A DNA stretch of 35,347 nucleotides from DATBMA01 sp036555105. GTDB lineage: Bacteria > Actinomycetota > Acidimicrobiia > Spongiisociales > ZC4RG35. Position 1 is the stretch's first letter. The number at the start of each line of letters is the position of its first letter. The translations under genes were made by a program, and so were the position numbers. This document shows, piece after piece, positions 33,572 through 35,347 of the stretch. The notes under the pieces are model-generated. The model was not told the origin of the DNA. It ran no database searches and was given only the letters and a program-made list of their open reading frames with translations. Location of the stretch: NCBI GenBank assembly GCA_036555105.1, contig DATBMA010000033.1:1-35347 (forward strand), given 5' to 3'.

Positions 33572-33984
33572 GCGAGAACACCCTCATCATCCTCAGCCTG
33601 GTCGACATCGTCCTGCTGGTCGCCGGCCTGGCGATCTACCTGTGGATCGTCGGCTCCCAGCTGACCCGGATCGCAACCAACCTCGAAGCGTGCCGCGACC
33701 TGGTGCGCGACATCAACTCCAACGCGGCGTCGATCGAGGGCAACCTCGAGCACGTCAACCGCACCGGCGGTGTCGTAGCCGGCGCCTTGCCGCTGCTCTA
33801 CGGCATGGCCGAGGGCATCGTCGCCGGGGCTACCTACGACCCGGCCAAGGTGGAGCCCCGTGGGCCTGCCCTCCCGGCCGCCGGCAAGCGTCGTTCACGG
33901 TTCCACGACGCCATCGGCTACCTGCCGGACGGTCCGATGGGCCATGCCCACGCCCCCCTGGCCGAGAAGGCGGAATCCGCCTAG
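33568..33984 (+). CDS. Small single-pass membrane protein 5 of the cox cassette
   Basis: The largest of the five, 138 residues. The helix is at about 7-29, the tail TRIATNLEACRDLVRDINSN is followed by GNLEHVNRTGG, then a second moderately hydrophobic stretch (VVAGALPLLYGMAEGIVAGA, about 69-88) that could dip into the membrane. The last 50 residues are Pro/Ala-rich with GHAHAP. It ends the operon; a hairpin follows. Confidence 0.75.
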   Translation: MSENTLIILSLVDIVLLVAGLAIYLWIVGSQLTRIATNLEACRDLVRDINSNAASIEGNLEHVNRTGGVVAGALPLLYGMAEGIVAGATYDPAKVEPRGPALPAAGKRRSRFHDAIGYLPDGPMGHAHAPLAEKAESA

Positions 33985-33998
33985 CCGGTAAGTCCTCC

Positions 33999-34049
33999 GT
34001 TCTGGCGCGGGGATGTCGACCCTATCGGTCGGGAATTCCCCGCCAGAAC
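33999..34049. terminator. Long hairpin between convergent cox operon and coxE operon
   Basis: GTTCTGGCGCGGGG (33999-34012) pairs with CCCCGCCAGAAC (34038-34049), leaving a 2-nt bulge; an inner stem CGACC/GGTCG sits in the loop. There is no T-run. Lying between two convergent operons it may stop transcription both ways. Confidence 0.45.
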
Positions 34050-34126
34050 GTGAAAGTTCGGAAGTCCGGCGCCACCCGCAGGCGGCCCTCTCTGGACCGC
34101 CTCGGCCTTGTCATGATCGGCTCCGT

Positions 34127-34582
34127 CTAGTCGCTGGCGGTGCCCTTGGAGGCGTCCCTGCCCGTGGTGAGCGGCCCGGCCGTTCCGGGTGCCTGGTACT
34201 CACCGATCCAGTGCTCTTCCCAGGCCTGGTCGTACTGATCGGGGTTGCAGCCCGGCCTGTAGATGGCGATCAGCTCGCGAGTGATCTGCTCGCGATGTGA
34301 TCTCATGGCGCCAGGCGCCTCGTATGTGCAGATGTAGAGAGCGAACTTGTCCCCATCGACCCGTTCCAGCCAGCACTGTGCCCGTGGGTGCTTGAAAGGG
34401 AATCGCTCGCTTGCCAGATCGTCGGAGTGCCCGACAAAGAGGATTCCGTAGTCGTCTGGCTTGGTTGCAGGATCGGGCTTGTAGGCGATGGCGTAGACCG
34501 CCGCCCTGTCCGGGGGTGTCCACCCTGCCAGCACCCTGGGGCCCTCGAACGGATATCCGGCCAGCGAGCCGAGCCGGATCAT
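34127..34582 (-). CDS. GIY-YIG-like domain protein
   Basis: A 151-residue protein with a divergent GIY-YIG nuclease-like core: VYAIAYK (the GIY strand), YGILFVGHSDDLASERF (the YIG strand with R60), an E in REQITRELIAIYRP, and CN at the end. Such short stand-alone members often lack activity. The ATG overlaps the stop of the upstream gene (ATGA on the minus strand). It is the last gene of a minus-strand operon starting with coxE. Confidence 0.55.
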   Translation of the reverse strand: MIRLGSLAGYPFEGPRVLAGWTPPDRAAVYAIAYKPDPATKPDDYGILFVGHSDDLASERFPFKHPRAQCWLERVDGDKFALYICTYEAPGAMRSHREQITRELIAIYRPGCNPDQYDQAWEEHWIGEYQAPGTAGPLTTGRDASKGTASD

Positions 34583-34905
34583 GGCTCGACTTCCAGGTCG
34601 GCCGGGAGAAAGGTTCCCTCGTCGAAGTCGTAGTCCAGTTCCTCGTCGTCGGCGATCGTCTCCGCCCTGGTGATAGGCCATGCAGGCAACCCCGCCTTCT
34701 CGGCAGCCGCCGAGAACAGAGCCATCGCCTTGTCCACCGCCTGGTCGCTGGTCTCCGCCTCCACCACGATCTGGGCCCCGTATGAGTGGGTGCCCATCCC
34801 GGTGGCGATGCCTTGGCTGCCGGCAACGGCGTCGGCCAGCTCCACCACTTCGGCCAGTTCCACGAAGCGGTCGCCTTCGGCCGTGAGCGAGACGCTCCAT
34901 CTCAT
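34579..34905 (-). CDS. Hypothetical protein, 108 residues
   Basis: A small acidic protein, MRWSVSLTAEGDRF then ELAEVVELADAVAG and YGAQIVVEAETSDQAVDKAM, suggesting an alpha/beta ferredoxin-like fold. The C-terminal 25 residues are very acidic. I recall similar unnamed actinobacterial proteins but no function. It lies 19 bp after coxE and overlaps the GIY-YIG-like gene by 4 bp. Confidence 0.65.
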   Translation of the reverse strand: MRWSVSLTAEGDRFVELAEVVELADAVAGSQGIATGMGTHSYGAQIVVEAETSDQAVDKAMALFSAAAEKAGLPAWPITRAETIADDEELDYDFDEGTFLPADLEVEP

Positions 34906-34924
34906 CCCCTGGCGCCCGCTTCCC

Positions 34925-35347
34925 TCATCTCAGCTGCGGGAGCTCATCGGCCAGCTCTTCCAGGCTGGCCAGGTTGTGGCCCGACAGCACCAAGTCGACG
35001 TAGGGCTCTACCACCATCATCCCCAGGGTGGAAGGCCGGAAGCCGGCGTCGCTTCCCTTGTGGGGGTTCATCCAGACCAACTTGTGGCAAAGCCGGGACA
35101 GGCGCTCCATCGCTCGGGCCAGGACGGCGGGATCGCCGCGGTCGAGCCCGTCGGAGCAGATCACGACGATGGCTCCCCGGCTCATCCGCCTGCGGCCCCA
35201 CTGCCGCACGAACGCTTCCAGCGAGTCCCCGATGCGGGTCCCGCCCTCCCAGTCGAACACCATCTGGGCGGCGTCATCCAGTGCGTCGTCGGGCCGTCTC
35301 CTCCCCAAGGCCTTGGTGATGCGGGTGAGCCTGGTGCCGAAGCAGAA
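34925..35347 (-). CDS. coxE: CoxE-like VWA-domain protein, C-terminal part (partial)
   Basis: The frame runs off the right edge, so only the last ~140 residues are seen. They match the von Willebrand A-like C-terminal domain of CoxE: FGTRLTRIT, DWEGGTRIGDSLEAFV, RGAIVVICSDGLDRGDP, VWMNPHKGS and VVEPYVDLVLSGHNLASLEELA. With the MoxR-type ATPase CoxD, CoxE helps assemble the Mo-Cu site of CO dehydrogenase. Its gene is on the minus strand, convergent to coxMSL; coxD would be expected upstream, outside the window. Confidence 0.85.
   Translation of the reverse strand, partial: FCFGTRLTRITKALGRRRPDDALDDAAQMVFDWEGGTRIGDSLEAFVRQWGRRRMSRGAIVVICSDGLDRGDPAVLARAMERLSRLCHKLVWMNPHKGSDAGFRPSTLGMMVVEPYVDLVLSGHNLASLEELADELPQLR

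Noticed and set aside
32525..33984. Treating the five small genes as frameshifted pieces of one larger gene
   Set aside because: Each piece has its own start, Shine-Dalgarno or stop-start overlap and its own N-terminal helix, and pairs of them are paralogous.

Overview
The window is high-GC bacterial DNA, densely coded on both strands. GTG, TTG and even ATC starts, exact leaderless-type promoters (TANNNT ending 7 nt before a start codon), form I aerobic CO dehydrogenase, a WS/DGAT acyltransferase and several families common in actinobacteria point to an Actinomycetota member, possibly a deep-branching, uncultured one such as an Acidimicrobiia. That placement is an inference. No tRNA, rRNA, CRISPR array, insertion sequence or phage gene was found.

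Layout. (1) 1-7598 looks like an aromatic-acid or lignin-monomer module: the end of a PrpF/LigU/GalD-type tautomerase, a complete five-gene Liv-type ABC importer (livK, G, F, H, M), and convergent to it a LigM-like tetrahydrofolate-dependent O-demethylase. Divergent from that is a type I extradiol ring-cleavage dioxygenase with its 2-His-1-Glu iron site. (2) 7657-18838 is mixed housekeeping and stress: a DUF1801 protein, a CLC chloride transporter with CBS and TrkA-C domains, a NatAB-type ABC exporter, two members of the AlkZ/YcaQ glycosylase superfamily around a DUF6194 gene, a lipoprotein, small membrane proteins, a methyltransferase and a DUF1269 protein. (3) 18911-26269 holds a P2-type cation ATPase with an altered M4 ion-site motif, a CYTH-Ppx/GppA fusion, a class C beta-lactamase-like serine hydrolase and a wax ester synthase/diacylglycerol acyltransferase. 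(4) 26270-27456 is a gene-poor stretch with two hairpin terminators, a trpE-like remnant and a small conserved-looking gene, ending in the probable promoter of the next operon.

(5) 27457-33984 is a ten-gene operon: a small leader gene, coxM-coxS-coxL of form I CO dehydrogenase (active-site loop AYRCSFR), an XdhC/CoxI-type maturation factor fused to a YHS metal-binding domain, then five tiny single-pass membrane proteins. These five are mostly coupled by TGATG or ATGA overlaps. At least two pairs (1 with 2, 3 with 4) look paralogous, and all five are predicted to have an outside N terminus, one helix and a cytoplasmic helical tail. I regard this cassette as the strongest candidate for an undescribed system, perhaps a membrane scaffold that docks cytoplasmic CO dehydrogenase at the inner membrane face. 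(6) Facing this operon from the right edge is a minus-strand operon of coxE (C-terminal part), a 108-residue unknown and a GIY-YIG-like protein. Together these would let the cell oxidise CO while taking up and degrading methoxylated aromatics.
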